DNA from: Amycolatopsis thermalba
GTDB lineage: Bacteria; Actinomycetota; Actinomycetes; Mycobacteriales; Pseudonocardiaceae
Assembly: GCF_003385215.1 (NCBI RefSeq)
Contig: NZ_PQHW01000006.1
Coordinates: forward strand, 62,001-126,000
Length of the DNA stretch: 64,000 nucleotides
Direction: 5' to 3'
Under the pieces are notes generated by a model. It worked only from the letters and a program-made list of their open reading frames with translations. It was not told the DNA's origin and made no database searches. Made by a program: the position numbers and the translations under genes. Numbering within the stretch: the first letter of the stretch is position 1; the number at the start of each line of letters is the position of its first letter. Positions 34,322 through 44,096 of the stretch are shown here, one piece after another.

Positions 34322-34324
34322 CGT

Positions 34325-35239
34325 CTAGTACTCCCCGTGCACGAGGTTCTGCGGCAGCTCCCCGCCGGCATAGCGGGCTATCTCCGCGGCGACCACCGCG
34401 TACGAGCGCCGCTTGCTGCCCCTCACCGAGCCCGCGACGTGCGGGGTCAGCACCACGTTCGGCGCCGTCCACAGTGGATGGTCCGCGGGCAGCGGCTCGG
34501 GATCGGTGACGTCCAGTGCGGCCCGCAGGCGGCCTGCGGTCAGCTCGGCGAGCAGCGCGTCCGTGTCGACCACCGGGCCGCGGGCGGCGTTGACGAGGAT
34601 CGCGCCGTCGGGCATCGCGGCGAGGAACTTCGCGTCCACCATCCCGCGGGTGCGCGAGGTGAGCGGCACCATCAGCGCGACGACGTCGTGCCCGCCCAGC
34701 AGCCCGGGCAGCTCGTCCACCGGATGCACGCCCGCCCGCCCGCTCACGCCGACCAGGGTGACCCGCGCGTCGAACGCCGTGAGGCGGCGCTGGAGCTGTT
34801 TCCCCAGGTCACCGGCGCCGACGACGAGCACCCGCTTGTCCTGCAGGGTGTCGGTGGCGTGCAGGTTCCAGCGGTGCGCGGCCTGGTCGGCGGCGAACCC
34901 GGGCAGCTCGCGGTAGATCGACAGCAGCACCGCGACCACCCATTCGGCCGTGCTGCCGCCGTGCGCGCCGCGGCAGGTGGACAGCAGCCGCCCGTCCGGC
35001 ACGGTGCCGATCCAGTTCTCCGCGCCCGCCGACAGCAGCTGGATCAGCCTCAGGTTCGGCAGCGCGCCGAGCACGGCGTCGCGTTCCTCGGGCCGGTGGG
35101 CGCCGGGGACGAGGACCTCCGCGTCAGCGGCCTCGGGCGGCAGCGGCTCGCGCCAGCTGTAGCGGACGGGCCGCACCCCGGCCACCTCACCCAGCGCACG
35201 CAGGCCGTCTTCGTCGGGGACCAGAACGGTGACGGGCAT
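34325..35239 (-). CDS. D-2-hydroxyacid dehydrogenase family protein
   Basis: A 304-residue NAD(P)-dependent oxidoreductase. The NAD motif is VLVVGAGDLGKQLQRRL; the catalytic Arg lies in LVNAARGPVVDTDALLAEL, Glu in DVTDPEPLPADHPLW and His in VVLTPHVAGSVRGS. It is a single catalytic unit without an ACT domain, so it is probably not SerA; the substrate is unknown. The ATG at 35239 is preferred over an upstream start at 35278 because homology begins with MPVTVLVPD. The truncated VOC gene follows at once. Confidence 0.85.
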   Translation of the reverse strand: MPVTVLVPDEDGLRALGEVAGVRPVRYSWREPLPPEAADAEVLVPGAHRPEERDAVLGALPNLRLIQLLSAGAENWIGTVPDGRLLSTCRGAHGGSTAEWVVAVLLSIYRELPGFAADQAAHRWNLHATDTLQDKRVLVVGAGDLGKQLQRRLTAFDARVTLVGVSGRAGVHPVDELPGLLGGHDVVALMVPLTSRTRGMVDAKFLAAMPDGAILVNAARGPVVDTDALLAELTAGRLRAALDVTDPEPLPADHPLWTAPNVVLTPHVAGSVRGSKRRSYAVVAAEIARYAGGELPQNLVHGEY

Positions 35240-35292
35240 GATCACCACGGTACTTACCCGTCGTTCACCCACCGGCACCTAGGCTGGCAGGC

Positions 35293-36483
35293 GTGCGTGT
35301 CGGGACCGGGAAGGCGCGGGGGTGGCTGGTGGCGGCCTGCGGGCTGCTGCTGACCGGCTGCGCCCAGTTCGACGACCGGGCCGCGAACCAGACGTTCGAA
35401 CCGGCCCCGGAGCTGACCGCCCCGGCCGGTCCGCAGCCCGAGCTGCCCGAGGCCGACGGCGGTGACGACGAGGCGCGGCCCAGCTCGCCGCAGACATCGA
35501 TCCCGCCACCGCAGGGCTGCACGGACTACGACCAGTCGGTGATCGCGACGTGCCTGGACACGGTGTCCGCGCTCGCGGCGCTGCCGAACACCGGCGGCGC
35601 GCCGGGCGCGCTGGCCGCCGAGCGCCGGACGGGCCGCGTGCTGCAGGTTTCCAGCGGCAACGCACCGGCCGAGGTCATCCGGCTGGACGTGCAGGCGACC
35701 GGCGACGGCGGCCTGACCGGGCTCGCGCTGTCCCCGACGTTCGCCGAGGACCAGCTGGTGTTCGCCTACCTCACCACCGCCACCGACAACCGCGTCGTCC
35801 GCTTCACGCGCGGCCAGCAGCCGAAGGCGGTGCTGACGGGCATCCCGAAGGGCGCGACCGGCAACCGGGGCGCGATCATGACCGACGGCAAGGGCGCCCT
35901 GCTGGTCGCGACGGGCGACGCGGGCAACCCGTCGGCGGCGGCCGACCCGAACTCGCTGGCCGGCAAGGTGCTGCGCATCGACACGGCGGGCAATGCGGCC
36001 CAGGGCAACCCGACGCCGGGTTCACGGGTGTACGCGAGCGGCGTGCACTCCCCCGGCGGCCTGTGCAAGGCGACGGACGGTTCCCGGATGTGGATCACCG
36101 ATCGGGGCACCTCCGTGGACGCGCTGTACCCGATCGTGCCGGGCGCGTCCCTCGCGGTGCCGACGTGGACGTGGCCGGAGAAGCCGGCGCTGGCGGGCTG
36201 CGCGGACAGCGGCACGGCGGTCGTCGTCGCCACCTCGGTGGGCGCCAACCTGCAGGAACTGCCCATCACGCTGGACGGCTCGGTGGGCGGCAAGCCGAAG
36301 GCGCTGATGGACGGCAAGAACGGCACGGCCTACGGCCGGTACGGCGGCCTGGACCAGATCGACAGCCAGTTCGCACTCGTGGGAACCGTCAACAAGGACG
36401 GCGGAAACCCCATCTCCAGCGACGACCGGGTCGTGCTGATCTCACTGCAAGCCAGCCCGAGCGGCGGCAGCGGCAAGGACTAG
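35293..36483 (+). CDS. lppZ: LppZ-like lipoprotein with PQQ-dependent sugar dehydrogenase fold
   Basis: A 396-residue exported lipoprotein. The signal ends in the lipobox LLTGC (Cys22), followed by an acidic Pro-rich linker and a six-bladed beta-propeller of the glucose/sorbosone dehydrogenase type (GGLTGLALSPTFAEDQLVFAYLTT, GDAGNPSAAADPNSLAGKVLRID, VYASGVHSPGGLC, PTWTWPEKPALAGCADSG). It matches M. tuberculosis LppZ (Rv3006) in type and position. Whether PQQ is bound is not known. The start GTG at 35293 follows TAGGCT (35280-35285) by 7 nt, suggesting a leaderless message. Confidence 0.85.
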   Translation: MRVGTGKARGWLVAACGLLLTGCAQFDDRAANQTFEPAPELTAPAGPQPELPEADGGDDEARPSSPQTSIPPPQGCTDYDQSVIATCLDTVSALAALPNTGGAPGALAAERRTGRVLQVSSGNAPAEVIRLDVQATGDGGLTGLALSPTFAEDQLVFAYLTTATDNRVVRFTRGQQPKAVLTGIPKGATGNRGAIMTDGKGALLVATGDAGNPSAAADPNSLAGKVLRIDTAGNAAQGNPTPGSRVYASGVHSPGGLCKATDGSRMWITDRGTSVDALYPIVPGASLAVPTWTWPEKPALAGCADSGTAVVVATSVGANLQELPITLDGSVGGKPKALMDGKNGTAYGRYGGLDQIDSQFALVGTVNKDGGNPISSDDRVVLISLQASPSGGSGKD

Positions 36484-36563
36484 GAACGCAGAACTCGCGC
36501 ACGGGAACGCAGAACTCGCGCACGGGAACGCAGAACTCGCGCGCAGGAACGTGGGACTCGCGG
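36483..36563. repeat. 21-bp tandem repeat, about four copies
   Basis: Units GGAACGCAGAACTCGCGCAC(G/A) at 36483, 36504 and 36525 plus a diverged one at 36546 start on the last base of the lppZ stop. The first two are identical. The array stands between convergent lppZ and the oxidase remnant. Confidence 0.88.
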
Positions 36564-36569
36564 ACGCAC

Positions 36570-36751
36570 ACTCGGGGCCCTCCAGGTAGGCGGTGCGGAA
36601 GCCCCGCGACGCCACCGGCGGCCGACCGGTCGTGCCCGATGCCGGACTGCGAGAACCGAGGACGTCCCCCGGCGCGGGCGAGCTGCCACGCGCCCATCGC
36701 GCCCATCGTGCCGAGCCCGGCCACCGCCACGTCGGCGTCGAACGCCGTGAC
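36570..36751 (-). pseudogene. remnant of a sarcosine-oxidase-like FAD oxidase
   Basis: About 60 codons resemble the N-terminus of monomeric sarcosine/N-methyltryptophan oxidases: VTAFDADVAVAGLGTMGAMGAWQLARAG (FAD motif G-L-G-T-M-G), then FSQSGIGHDRSAAGG and FRTAYLEGPE. The three pieces lie in different frames, so there are at least two indels. The rest of the gene is missing, cut where the tandem repeat begins. No start codon remains. Confidence 0.7.
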
Positions 36752-36761
36752 CGTCTCCGAT

Positions 36762-37277
36762 TCAGCGGCGCCGCAACGCGCGCACGTCCAGCACGGCCGC
36801 CACCACGGAGGCCAGCGCGCCGAGCATCCCCAGGTACCGGCCGATGCCGGCGTACAGCCCGATCCCACCTTCGTCGAGCAGGCCGCGGGTGTCCTCGTCG
36901 AACTGCCAGCCCATCGCGAACCAGCCGAGCACCATCAGCAGCAGCGCCACCACGGCGAAGATCAGCCACAGGTGCGGCAGCCCGGCGACCCGCACCTTCC
37001 GGAACTGGCCGAACGCCGCCACGGCCAGCCCGGCCGCCAGCAGCAGCAACGGCCCGCACCACGCCAGGAAACCGGTGGTCCAGGCGTCCCGCGCGACGTC
37101 CGACGACGGCAGGTCACGCAGGGCTTCGTCGACGACCTGGTTCGTCGCCGCCAGGTTCGTCCAGGGCAGGAACAGGGCGAGCGTGGCCACCACGCCCGCC
37201 CCCAGCCCCGTCCACTCGCGCCAGCTGACGCGCGCGAGCGAGAACCGCTCGGGCTCCGCGGACACCTTCGACGGCAT
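36762..37277 (-). CDS. four-helix membrane protein of unknown function
   Basis: A 171-residue protein with a basic/polar N-terminus and membrane segments GLGAGVVATLALFLPWTNLA, FLAWCGPLLLLAAGLAVAAFG, LPHLWLIFAVVALLLMVLGWFAMG and IGRYLGMLGALASVVAAVLDV. I do not recognise a family. It starts (ATG 37277) 3 bp after the gatB stop and so is probably translated from the gat operon mRNA. A conserved Trp/Phe-Pro-Trp motif (LFLPWTN) follows the first helix start. Confidence 0.75.
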   Translation of the reverse strand: MPSKVSAEPERFSLARVSWREWTGLGAGVVATLALFLPWTNLAATNQVVDEALRDLPSSDVARDAWTTGFLAWCGPLLLLAAGLAVAAFGQFRKVRVAGLPHLWLIFAVVALLLMVLGWFAMGWQFDEDTRGLLDEGGIGLYAGIGRYLGMLGALASVVAAVLDVRALRRR

Positions 37278-37279
37278 CC

Positions 37280-38785
37280 TCAGGCGCCCACCCGCTCGAT
37301 GATGAGTTCCCGCACGCGCTTGGCGTCGGCCTGGCCCTTGGTCGCCTTCATGACCGCGCCGACGATCGCGCCCGCGGCCTGCACCTTGCCGCCGCGGATC
37401 TTGTCCGCGATGTCCGGCTGCGCGGCCAGCGCCTCGTCGACCGCGGCGAGCAGCGCCGAGTCGTCGGACACGACCTTCAGGCCCCGCTTCTCCACGACCT
37501 CGTCCGGCTCGCCCTCACCGGCCAGCACGCCCTTGACGACCTCGCGCGCGAGCTTGTTGGTCAGCTCGCCGGAGTCGACCAGCGCGGCCACCCGGGCGAC
37601 CTGCGCCGGGGTGATCGGCAGCGCGGTGATCTCGGTCTCGCGGGCGTTGGCCTCCTGCGCCAGGAAGTTGACCCACCAGCTGCGGGCCTCGTTCGGTTTC
37701 GCGCCCTCGGCCACCGTCGCCTCGACCAGCTCGACCGCGCCCGAGTTGAACAGGTCGCGCAGCTCCTCGGCGGACAGGTTCCACTCGGTCTGGATGCGCT
37801 TGCGGCGCGCGGCCGGCATCTCCGGCAGCGTCCCGCGCAGCTCTTCCACCCACTCGCGCGACGGCGCGATCGGCACCAGGTCGGGCTCCGGGAAGTACCG
37901 GTAGTCCTCGGCGGTCTCCTTGGTACGGCCCGGCGAGGTCGTGCCGTCGGACTCCTGGAAGTGCCGGGTCTCCTGGGTGACCTTGCCACCGGCGACCAGC
38001 ACCGCGGCCTGCCGCGTCATCTCGTACCGCACGGCGCGCTCGACGCTGCGGAAGGAGTTGACGTTCTTGGTCTCGGTGCGGGTGCCGAACTCGGTCGTGC
38101 CCTTGGGCATCAGCGACACGTTGGCGTCGCAGCGCAACGAGCCCTGGTCCATCCGCACGTCGGACACGTCCAGCGCACGCAGCAGGTCGCGCAGCGCGGT
38201 CACGTACGCGCGCGCCACCTCGGGCGCCCGCGAACCCATGCCGACGATCGGCTTGGTGACGATCTCGATCAGCGGCACGCCGGCGCGGTTGTAGTCGAGC
38301 AGCGAGTGCTCCGCGCCGTGAATGCGCCCGGTGGCGCCACCGACGTGCAGCGACTTGCCGGTGTCCTCCTCCATGTGCGCGCGCTCGATCTCCACGCGCA
38401 CGACCTCGCCGTCGTCCAGCGTCACGTCCAGGTAGCCGTTGACCGCGATCGGCTCGTCGTACTGCGAGGTCTGGAAGTTCTTCGGCATGTCCGGGTAGAA
38501 GTAGTTCTTCCGGGCGAACCGGCACCACTCGGCGATCTCGCAGTTGAGCGCCAGCCCGATGCGGATCGCGCCCTCGACGCCCTTGCCGTTGAGCACCGGC
38601 AGCGCACCGGGCAGGCCGAGGCAGGTCGGGCACACGTGGGTGTTGGGCTCGCCGCCGAACTCGTTGGCGCAGCCGCAGAACATCTTCGTCTTGGTGTTCA
38701 GCTCGACGTGGACCTCGAGCCCGAGCACCGGGTCGAACCGCTCGACGACCTCGGCGTAGTCCATCACTTCGGCAACGGCGGTCAC
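37280..38785 (-). CDS. gatB: Asp-tRNA(Asn)/Glu-tRNA(Gln) amidotransferase subunit B
   Basis: A 501-residue GatB, the tRNA-binding and kinase subunit of GatCAB, which amidates misacylated Glu-tRNA(Gln) and Asp-tRNA(Asn). Cradle-domain landmarks are [25 protein letters not shown], the zinc-type cysteines in [42 protein letters not shown] and [24 protein letters not shown]; the C-terminal YqeY tail binds tRNA. The ATG at 38785 overlaps the gatA stop by 4 bp. In M. tuberculosis pfkA separates gatB and gatA; here they are directly coupled. Confidence 0.98.
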   Translation of the reverse strand: MTAVAEVMDYAEVVERFDPVLGLEVHVELNTKTKMFCGCANEFGGEPNTHVCPTCLGLPGALPVLNGKGVEGAIRIGLALNCEIAEWCRFARKNYFYPDMPKNFQTSQYDEPIAVNGYLDVTLDDGEVVRVEIERAHMEEDTGKSLHVGGATGRIHGAEHSLLDYNRAGVPLIEIVTKPIVGMGSRAPEVARAYVTALRDLLRALDVSDVRMDQGSLRCDANVSLMPKGTTEFGTRTETKNVNSFRSVERAVRYEMTRQAAVLVAGGKVTQETRHFQESDGTTSPGRTKETAEDYRYFPEPDLVPIAPSREWVEELRGTLPEMPAARRKRIQTEWNLSAEELRDLFNSGAVELVEATVAEGAKPNEARSWWVNFLAQEANARETEITALPITPAQVARVAALVDSGELTNKLAREVVKGVLAGEGEPDEVVEKRGLKVVSDDSALLAAVDEALAAQPDIADKIRGGKVQAAGAIVGAVMKATKGQADAKRVRELIIERVGA

Positions 38786-40287
38786 GCCGAGACTCCCTTC
38801 AGCTCCGGAACCCGGTCGATGATCGAGCCGCGCGCGACCTCGTAGGCGGCGCCGACCCGGTAGAGCCGGTCGTCGGCCAGCGCCGGGGCCATGATCTGCA
38901 GGCCGACCGGCAGACCGTCCTCATCGGACAGTCCACTGGGCACGCTCATGGCGGCGTTGCCGGCCAGGTTCGCCGGGATGGTGCACAGGTCGGCGAGGTA
39001 CATGGCCATCGGGTCGTCGACGCGCTCGCCGATCTTGAACGCGGTGGTCGGGGTGGTCGGCGAGACCAGCACGTCCACCTTCTCGAAGGCCGCGTCGAAG
39101 TCGCGCTTGACGAGCGTGCGCACCTTCTGCGCCGAGCCGTAGTAGGCGTCGTAGTAGCCGGAGGACAGCGCGTACGTGCCGAGCATGATGCGGCGCTTGA
39201 CCTCGGGGCCGAAACCGGCCTCGCGGGTGAGCGACATGACCTCTTCGGCGCTGTGCGAACCGTCGTCGGCGACGCGGAGGCCGTAGCGCATCGCGTCGAA
39301 GCGGGCCAGGTTGGACGAGGCCTCGCTCGGCGCGATCAGGTAGTACGCCGGCAGCGCGTAGACGAAGTTCGGGCAGGACACCTCGACGACCTCGGCGCCC
39401 AGCGCGCGCAGCTGGTCCACGGCGTTCTCGAACGAACGCTGCACCCCGGCCTGGTAGCCCTCGCCGCTGAACTCCTTGACCACACCGACCTTGACGCCCT
39501 TGAGGTCGCCGCGCATGCCCTCGCGCGCGGCGGCGACGACCGGCGGCACCGTGGCGTCGATCGAGGTCGAGTCGAGCGGGTCGTGCCCGGCGATGACCTC
39601 GTGCAGCAGCGCCGCGTCCAGCACGGTGCGGGCGCACGGCCCGGCCTGGTCGAGCGAGGACGAGAACGCCACCAGCCCGTACCGGGACACGCCGCCGTAG
39701 GTCGGCTTCACGCCGACCGTGCCGGTGACCGCGCCCGGCTGGCGGATCGAGCCGCCGGTGTCGGTGCCGATCGCCAGCGGCGCCTCGAACGCGGCCAGCG
39801 ACGCGGCCGAGCCACCGCCGGAGCCGCCCGGGATGCGGGCGTGGTCCCACGGGTTGTGCGTCGGGCCGAACGCCGAGTTCTCGGTGGAGGAGCCCATCGC
39901 GAACTCGTCCATGTTGGTCTTGCCCAGGATCGGCACGCCGGCTTCGCGCAGCTTGCGCGTGACCGTCGCGTCGTACGGCGGGATCCAGTTCTCCAGGGTC
40001 TTCGACCCGCAGGTCGTGGGCAGGCCCCGGGTGGTCAGCACGTCCTTGAGGGCGAGCGGGACACCGGCGATCGGCGAGGCCGGGGCCTGGCCGCCGGCCA
40101 GGGCGGAGTCGACCGCGCGGGCGGCCGCGAGGGCGCCCTCGGCGTCGACCGTGAGGAACGCGTGGACGTGGTCGTCGACCTCGCCGATGCGGTCCAGGTG
40201 CGCCTGCGTGACCTCCGCCGAGGACACCTCGCGCGCGTGGATCTTCTCGGCCAGCTCGGCGGCCGGCAGACGTGTTAGGTCGGTCAC
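38782..40287 (-). CDS. gatA: Asp-tRNA(Asn)/Glu-tRNA(Gln) amidotransferase subunit A
   Basis: A 501-residue amidase-signature subunit that releases ammonia from glutamine for the transamidation carried out with GatB. The Ser-cisSer-Lys triad appears as Lys in [14 protein letters not shown], cisSer in [12 protein letters not shown] and Ser in [39 protein letters not shown] is characteristic of GatA. Both ends overlap its neighbours by 4 bp (gatC before, gatB after), so the three are tightly coupled. Confidence 0.98.
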   Translation of the reverse strand: MTDLTRLPAAELAEKIHAREVSSAEVTQAHLDRIGEVDDHVHAFLTVDAEGALAAARAVDSALAGGQAPASPIAGVPLALKDVLTTRGLPTTCGSKTLENWIPPYDATVTRKLREAGVPILGKTNMDEFAMGSSTENSAFGPTHNPWDHARIPGGSGGGSAASLAAFEAPLAIGTDTGGSIRQPGAVTGTVGVKPTYGGVSRYGLVAFSSSLDQAGPCARTVLDAALLHEVIAGHDPLDSTSIDATVPPVVAAAREGMRGDLKGVKVGVVKEFSGEGYQAGVQRSFENAVDQLRALGAEVVEVSCPNFVYALPAYYLIAPSEASSNLARFDAMRYGLRVADDGSHSAEEVMSLTREAGFGPEVKRRIMLGTYALSSGYYDAYYGSAQKVRTLVKRDFDAAFEKVDVLVSPTTPTTAFKIGERVDDPMAMYLADLCTIPANLAGNAAMSVPSGLSDEDGLPVGLQIMAPALADDRLYRVGAAYEVARGSIIDRVPELKGVSA

Positions 40288-40583
40288 TGTTCCTCCCCCA
40301 GGATCCGCGGCACCCGGAAGCGGCCCTCCTCGGCGGCCGGCGCACCGGCCAGGGCCTGCTGCTGGGTGAGCCCGGGCCGGACCACGTCCTCGCGGAAGAC
40401 GTTCGTGAGCGGCACGGCGTGCGAGGTCGGCGGCACGTCGTCGGCGGCGACCTCGCTGACCTTGGCCACCGCGTCCAGGATCTGGTCGAGCTGACCTGCG
40501 AAAACGTTCAGCTCGTCGTCGGTGACCGCGAGCCTGGCGAGCTTGGCCAGGTGCGCGACCTCGTCGCGGGAAATGTTGGGCAC
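40284..40583 (-). CDS. gatC: Asp-tRNA(Asn)/Glu-tRNA(Gln) amidotransferase subunit C
   Basis: A 99-residue GatC, a helical belt that stabilises GatA on GatB. Motifs are [42 protein letters not shown] and the C-terminal [34 protein letters not shown]. It is the first gene of the gatCAB operon. ATG 40583 gives the normal N-terminus; the promoter should lie in the 215-bp gap shared with the divergent ACT gene. Confidence 0.97.
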   Translation of the reverse strand: MPNISRDEVAHLAKLARLAVTDDELNVFAGQLDQILDAVAKVSEVAADDVPPTSHAVPLTNVFREDVVRPGLTQQQALAGAPAAEEGRFRVPRILGEEQ

Positions 40584-40798
40584 GCGGGTGACTCCCGGGG
40601 TGTGCGGATCGGTGTTTCGGTGAGTTCCAAGTCTATGGCGGCGGGCCTTGCGACCTCGACCGGGTTGTTCACGGCGGGCGCGCGATCCGGTCTCGGTAGG
40701 CAGACGATGGCTCCCCGTGACGGCTTTCGTCTGTCACAATCAGCGGCCGGTTGCGCTCCCCGGCGAGGCGGGAGCGCCGGACCCGAGAGGGGTTCACG

Positions 40799-41452
40799 TT
40801 GTCCTTCCTGATCCGGGTGCAGCTCCCGGACACGCCAGGAACCCTCGGAGCGGTCGCGACGGCTCTCGGCATGATCGGGGCGGACATCCTCTCGGTGGAC
40901 GTGGTCGAGCGCGGCGGCGGCGTCGCGATCGACGACATGGTCGTCGAACTCCCCTCCGGGCGGCTGCCGGACGCGGTGATCACCGCGGCGGAGAGCGTGG
41001 AGGGCGTCGAGGTCGACGCGGTGCGGCCGTACGCCGGTGTGCTGGACACCCACCGCGAGCTGGAACTGGTCGAGGAGATCGCCGCGCAGCCGGCCTCCGG
41101 GCTGTCGGTGCTGGTCGAGGGCGTGCCGCGGATCATCCGCGCGGGCTGGGCGATCGTGGTGTCGGTCAGCGACGCGGGTGTGGACCGGCTGGCGTCCTCG
41201 AGCGCGTCGCCCGAGGCGCCGATCACCGACCTGCCGTGGCTGCCGCTGGAGCGCGCCACGATCCTGGACTCCGAGGACTCGTGGGTGCCGGAGACCTGGC
41301 AGGAACTGGGCACCGAGCTGGCCGCGACGCCGCTCGGGAAGCCGGACAAGGCGCTGCTCGTCGGCCGCCCCGGCGGGCCGATGTTCCGGGCGGCCGAGGT
41401 CGCGCGCCTGGCCCACCTGGCCGGGATCGTCGCCGTCGTGCTCGACGGCTGA
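40799..41452 (+). CDS. ACT-domain protein (Rv3013-like)
   Basis: A 217-residue protein opening with an ACT domain (SFLIRVQLPDTPGTLGAVATALGMIGADILSVDVVERGGGVAIDDMVV) and followed by a second alpha/beta domain (LSVLVEGVPRIIRAGWAIVVSVS). ACT domains bind amino acids. Position between gatC and ligA matches M. tuberculosis Rv3013, whose function is unknown. The TTG at 40799 is selected because GAGAGGGG lies 6 nt upstream and the ACT domain begins immediately. It ends 0 bp from the convergent MMPL gene. Confidence 0.85.
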   Translation: MSFLIRVQLPDTPGTLGAVATALGMIGADILSVDVVERGGGVAIDDMVVELPSGRLPDAVITAAESVEGVEVDAVRPYAGVLDTHRELELVEEIAAQPASGLSVLVEGVPRIIRAGWAIVVSVSDAGVDRLASSSASPEAPITDLPWLPLERATILDSEDSWVPETWQELGTELAATPLGKPDKALLVGRPGGPMFRAAEVARLAHLAGIVAVVLDG

Positions 41453-43468
41453 TCACGGCACCGTCGAGGGCCACCAGATCCGCCGCCCGACGTCCAGCGT
41501 CAGGGCCGGCACCAGCAGCGACCGCACGATCAGGGTGTCCAGCAGCACGCCGAACGCGACGATGAACGCGATCTGGGCCAGGAACAGGATCGGGATCACC
41601 GCCAGCGCCGCGAACGTCGCCGCGAGCACGACCCCCGCCGAAGTGATCACGCCGCCGGTGAGCGTGAGGCCGCGCAGCGTGCCGTCGTGCGTGTCCGTGC
41701 GGAGAGCCTCCTCGCGGACCCGGGTCATCAGGAAGATGTTGTAGTCGATCCCGAGCGCCACCAGGAAGACGAACCCGAACAGCGGCACCGCCGGGTCCGC
41801 GCCCGGGAAGCCCAGCAGGTGGTTGAACACCAGCGCGGACACGCCCATGGTGGCGGCGAAGGACAGCACGACGGTCGCGATCAGCAGCAACGGCGCGAGC
41901 AGGGCCCGCAGCAGGAGCGCGAGCACCCCGAAGATCACCACGAGGACGATCGGGATGATCACCGCGCGGTCCCGTTCGGAGGTCTCCTGCGTGTCCAGCT
42001 GGGTCGCGGTGGTGCCGCCGACCAGCGCATCCGCGCCGGGCACGGCGTGCACGGCCTGGCGGATGCGGCCGACCGTGCCGAGCGCGGCCTCGGAGTCGGC
42101 GGCGTCGGTGAGGATCGCGACGACCTGAACGCGGCCGTTGACCACGTTGGGCGCCGCGGCGACCTGGGCGACGCCGTCCACCCGCGCGGCCCGCGCGACC
42201 GCCTCGGCCTGGCCGGCGTTGGTGATGATGGTGGTCGGTGAGCCGGAGCCGCCCGGGAAGTGCTCGACCAGGACCTCCTGACCGGCGACCGAGTCGACCG
42301 GGGTGAGGAAGAGGTCGGACTGGGCGACCCCGCCGGCCTTGAGCTGTGGCACGAACGCCGCACCGGCCAGCAGCAGGACGGTGGTGCCGATCCAGACCGC
42401 GCGGGGCTTGCGCGCGACAGCCTCGGCGATGCGGCCCCAGATGCCGCTCGACTCCGGGTGCGGTGAGCCGAGCTCGGGCCGGATCGGCCAGAAGGCGGCG
42501 CGGCCGAGCAGGGCGAGCGCGGCGGGCAGGAAGGTGACCGAGGCTCCGAACGCGGCGGCGATGCCGATCGCGGCGACCGGGCCGAGGCCGCGGTTGGACT
42601 GCAGGTCGGAGAACAGCAGGCAGAGCACACCGAGCACGACGGTCCCGGCGGAGGCGGCGATCGGCGGGAGCGTGGCGCGCCAGGCCAGTTTGACGGCTTC
42701 GTAGCGGTTCTCCGTGTCGCGGAGTTGCTCGCGGAACCGGGAGACCAGCAGCAGCGCGTAGTCGGTGGCCGCGCCGAAGACGAGGATGAACAGGATGCCC
42801 TGGCTCTGGCCGTTGAGGGTGAGCACGCCGTGGTCGGCGAGGACGTAGACGACCAGGCTGGCCAGGCCGAGCGCGAAGACGGCGGAGAGCAGGACGACGA
42901 GCGGTAGCAGCGGGCTGCGGTAGACCACGACGAGGATCAACGCCACGACGATGCCGGCGACCAGCAGGAGGAGGCCGTCGATGCCGCCGAACGCGGTGAC
43001 CAGGTCGGTGATCTGGGCGGCCGGGCCGGTGACGAGGACGGTGAGCCCCTCGGGTGCGGCTTCGAGCTGGGCGCGGATCTGCTCGACGACCTCGCCGGGT
43101 TCGCCGCCGACCCGGACGGAGACGGTGAGTTCGAGGGCCTGGCCGTCCCGGGAGGGTTGCGGGCTCGCGGCGTTCGTGACGCCGGGGATGGCTTGGATGC
43201 GGCCCGCGGCCTCGGTGAGGAAGGCGCTGTCCTGGGGCGTGACGCCGGTGGCCCGCTCGGCGACGACGATCGCCGGCAGGGTCTCGTCGGTGGAGAAGGT
43301 GCGCTGTTCGGCAAGGGCGCGGGTGGATTCGGCGGAGGCCGGGAGGAAGGCCGAGTTGTCGTTGGTGGAGACGTCGCTGAGCTTGCCGGCGTAGGGGCCG
43401 CCGAGTCCCCCGAGCACCAGCCAGGCGACGACGAGCAGGGCGGGGACGAGCCAGCGTGCGGTCCTCAT
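41453..43468 (-). CDS. MMPL/RND-family transporter
   Basis: A 671-residue membrane exporter of the MMPL family with about twelve helices in two halves. The first helix (WLVPALLVVAWLVLGGLGGPYAGKL) is followed by an extracellular loop (SAFLPASAESTRALAEQ..FSTDETLPAIVV), five helices with FGAATDYALLLVSRFREQL (the MMPL GATDYxLLLVSRFxE motif), then the second half with the same motif as FGFVFLVALGIDYNIFLMTRVREEA. Such proteins use proton force to move lipids or hydrophobic compounds. The divergent marR gene and an operator between them suggest inducible efflux. ATG 43468 is the start. Confidence 0.92.
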   Translation of the reverse strand: MRTARWLVPALLVVAWLVLGGLGGPYAGKLSDVSTNDNSAFLPASAESTRALAEQRTFSTDETLPAIVVAERATGVTPQDSAFLTEAAGRIQAIPGVTNAASPQPSRDGQALELTVSVRVGGEPGEVVEQIRAQLEAAPEGLTVLVTGPAAQITDLVTAFGGIDGLLLLVAGIVVALILVVVYRSPLLPLVVLLSAVFALGLASLVVYVLADHGVLTLNGQSQGILFILVFGAATDYALLLVSRFREQLRDTENRYEAVKLAWRATLPPIAASAGTVVLGVLCLLFSDLQSNRGLGPVAAIGIAAAFGASVTFLPAALALLGRAAFWPIRPELGSPHPESSGIWGRIAEAVARKPRAVWIGTTVLLLAGAAFVPQLKAGGVAQSDLFLTPVDSVAGQEVLVEHFPGGSGSPTTIITNAGQAEAVARAARVDGVAQVAAAPNVVNGRVQVVAILTDAADSEAALGTVGRIRQAVHAVPGADALVGGTTATQLDTQETSERDRAVIIPIVLVVIFGVLALLLRALLAPLLLIATVVLSFAATMGVSALVFNHLLGFPGADPAVPLFGFVFLVALGIDYNIFLMTRVREEALRTDTHDGTLRGLTLTGGVITSAGVVLAATFAALAVIPILFLAQIAFIVAFGVLLDTLIVRSLLVPALTLDVGRRIWWPSTVP

Positions 43469-43498
43469 GGGCTAATACAGTCCTAGGGATCGGAGAAT

Positions 43499-43516
43499 TG
43501 TTCAGCAGGCTGAACA
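43499..43516. promoter_or_regulatory. MarR-type operator TGTTCAGC-AG-GCTGAACA
   Basis: A perfect 18-bp palindrome with 8-bp arms and a 2-bp centre lies in the 58-bp gap between the MMPL transporter and marR, 30 bp from the transporter start. Position, symmetry and size fit a MarR dimer site controlling both genes. Confidence 0.75.
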
Positions 43517-43526
43517 TTACCGGGAG

Positions 43527-44096
43527 GTGCGGTTGGCCGCAGAGGAAGGCGGGGCAAAACGGGCACGGCGCGGCGACGCGGTGGCGGGCCGCATGGGACA
43601 GGGCGCGGCACCGCGATCCCCAGCGGGATCCCCGATTCCGGGGCAGCCTCCGGGCGGCGGAGCGCCAGCGCCGGGCGAGGAAGGGATGGCGTCCTGGCCC
43701 ACCGGGCGCTTGCTGTCGGCCGCGGCGAGGCTCGTCGAGCAGCGGTGGACGGCGCGGCTCGAGACGCTCGGGCTGTCGCACGCCGGGCTGATCGCCCTGC
43801 ACACGTTGCGCGGTGGGCCGCTGTCGCAGCGGGCGCTGGCCCGCCGGTGCCAGGTGACCGACCAGACGATGAGCCGCACGCTCGACCGGCTGTCCAGGTC
43901 GGGGTACGTCACTCGCGTGCCCGATCCGCTGGACGGCCGCCGCTCCCTGGCGCGGCTCACCCCGGCGGGCGAGGACGTCCTGGCGACCTCGGAGCAGATC
44001 GCACGGGACGACTCCTCCGTCATCGGCGCGCTCGGCGGCGACGCGGCCTTCCGGCGGCAGCTGATCGAGCTGATCGCCCACCTCAGCGGGTCATGA
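43527..44096 (+). CDS. MarR-family transcriptional regulator
   Basis: A winged-helix regulator. The conserved part is ASWPTGRLLSAAARLVEQRWTARLETLGLSHAGLIALHTLRGGPLSQRALARRCQVTDQTMSRTLDRLSRSGYVTRVPDPLDGRRSLARLTPAGEDVL. The roughly 50 residues before it are a Gly/Pro-rich tail that may not be translated: GTG 43527, TTG 43533 (GGGAGG 5 nt upstream), ATG 43593 and ATG 43686 are all in frame, and the domain starts at the last. It is divergent from the MMPL exporter gene and probably represses it. Confidence 0.85.
   Translation: MRLAAEEGGAKRARRGDAVAGRMGQGAAPRSPAGSPIPGQPPGGGAPAPGEEGMASWPTGRLLSAAARLVEQRWTARLETLGLSHAGLIALHTLRGGPLSQRALARRCQVTDQTMSRTLDRLSRSGYVTRVPDPLDGRRSLARLTPAGEDVLATSEQIARDDSSVIGALGGDAAFRRQLIELIAHLSGS

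Noticed and set aside
36442-37062. A 206-codon minus-strand frame over the 21-bp repeat
   Set aside because: It overlaps the membrane protein gene in another frame; only the short oxidase-like piece has homology, and that changes frame within a few dozen codons.
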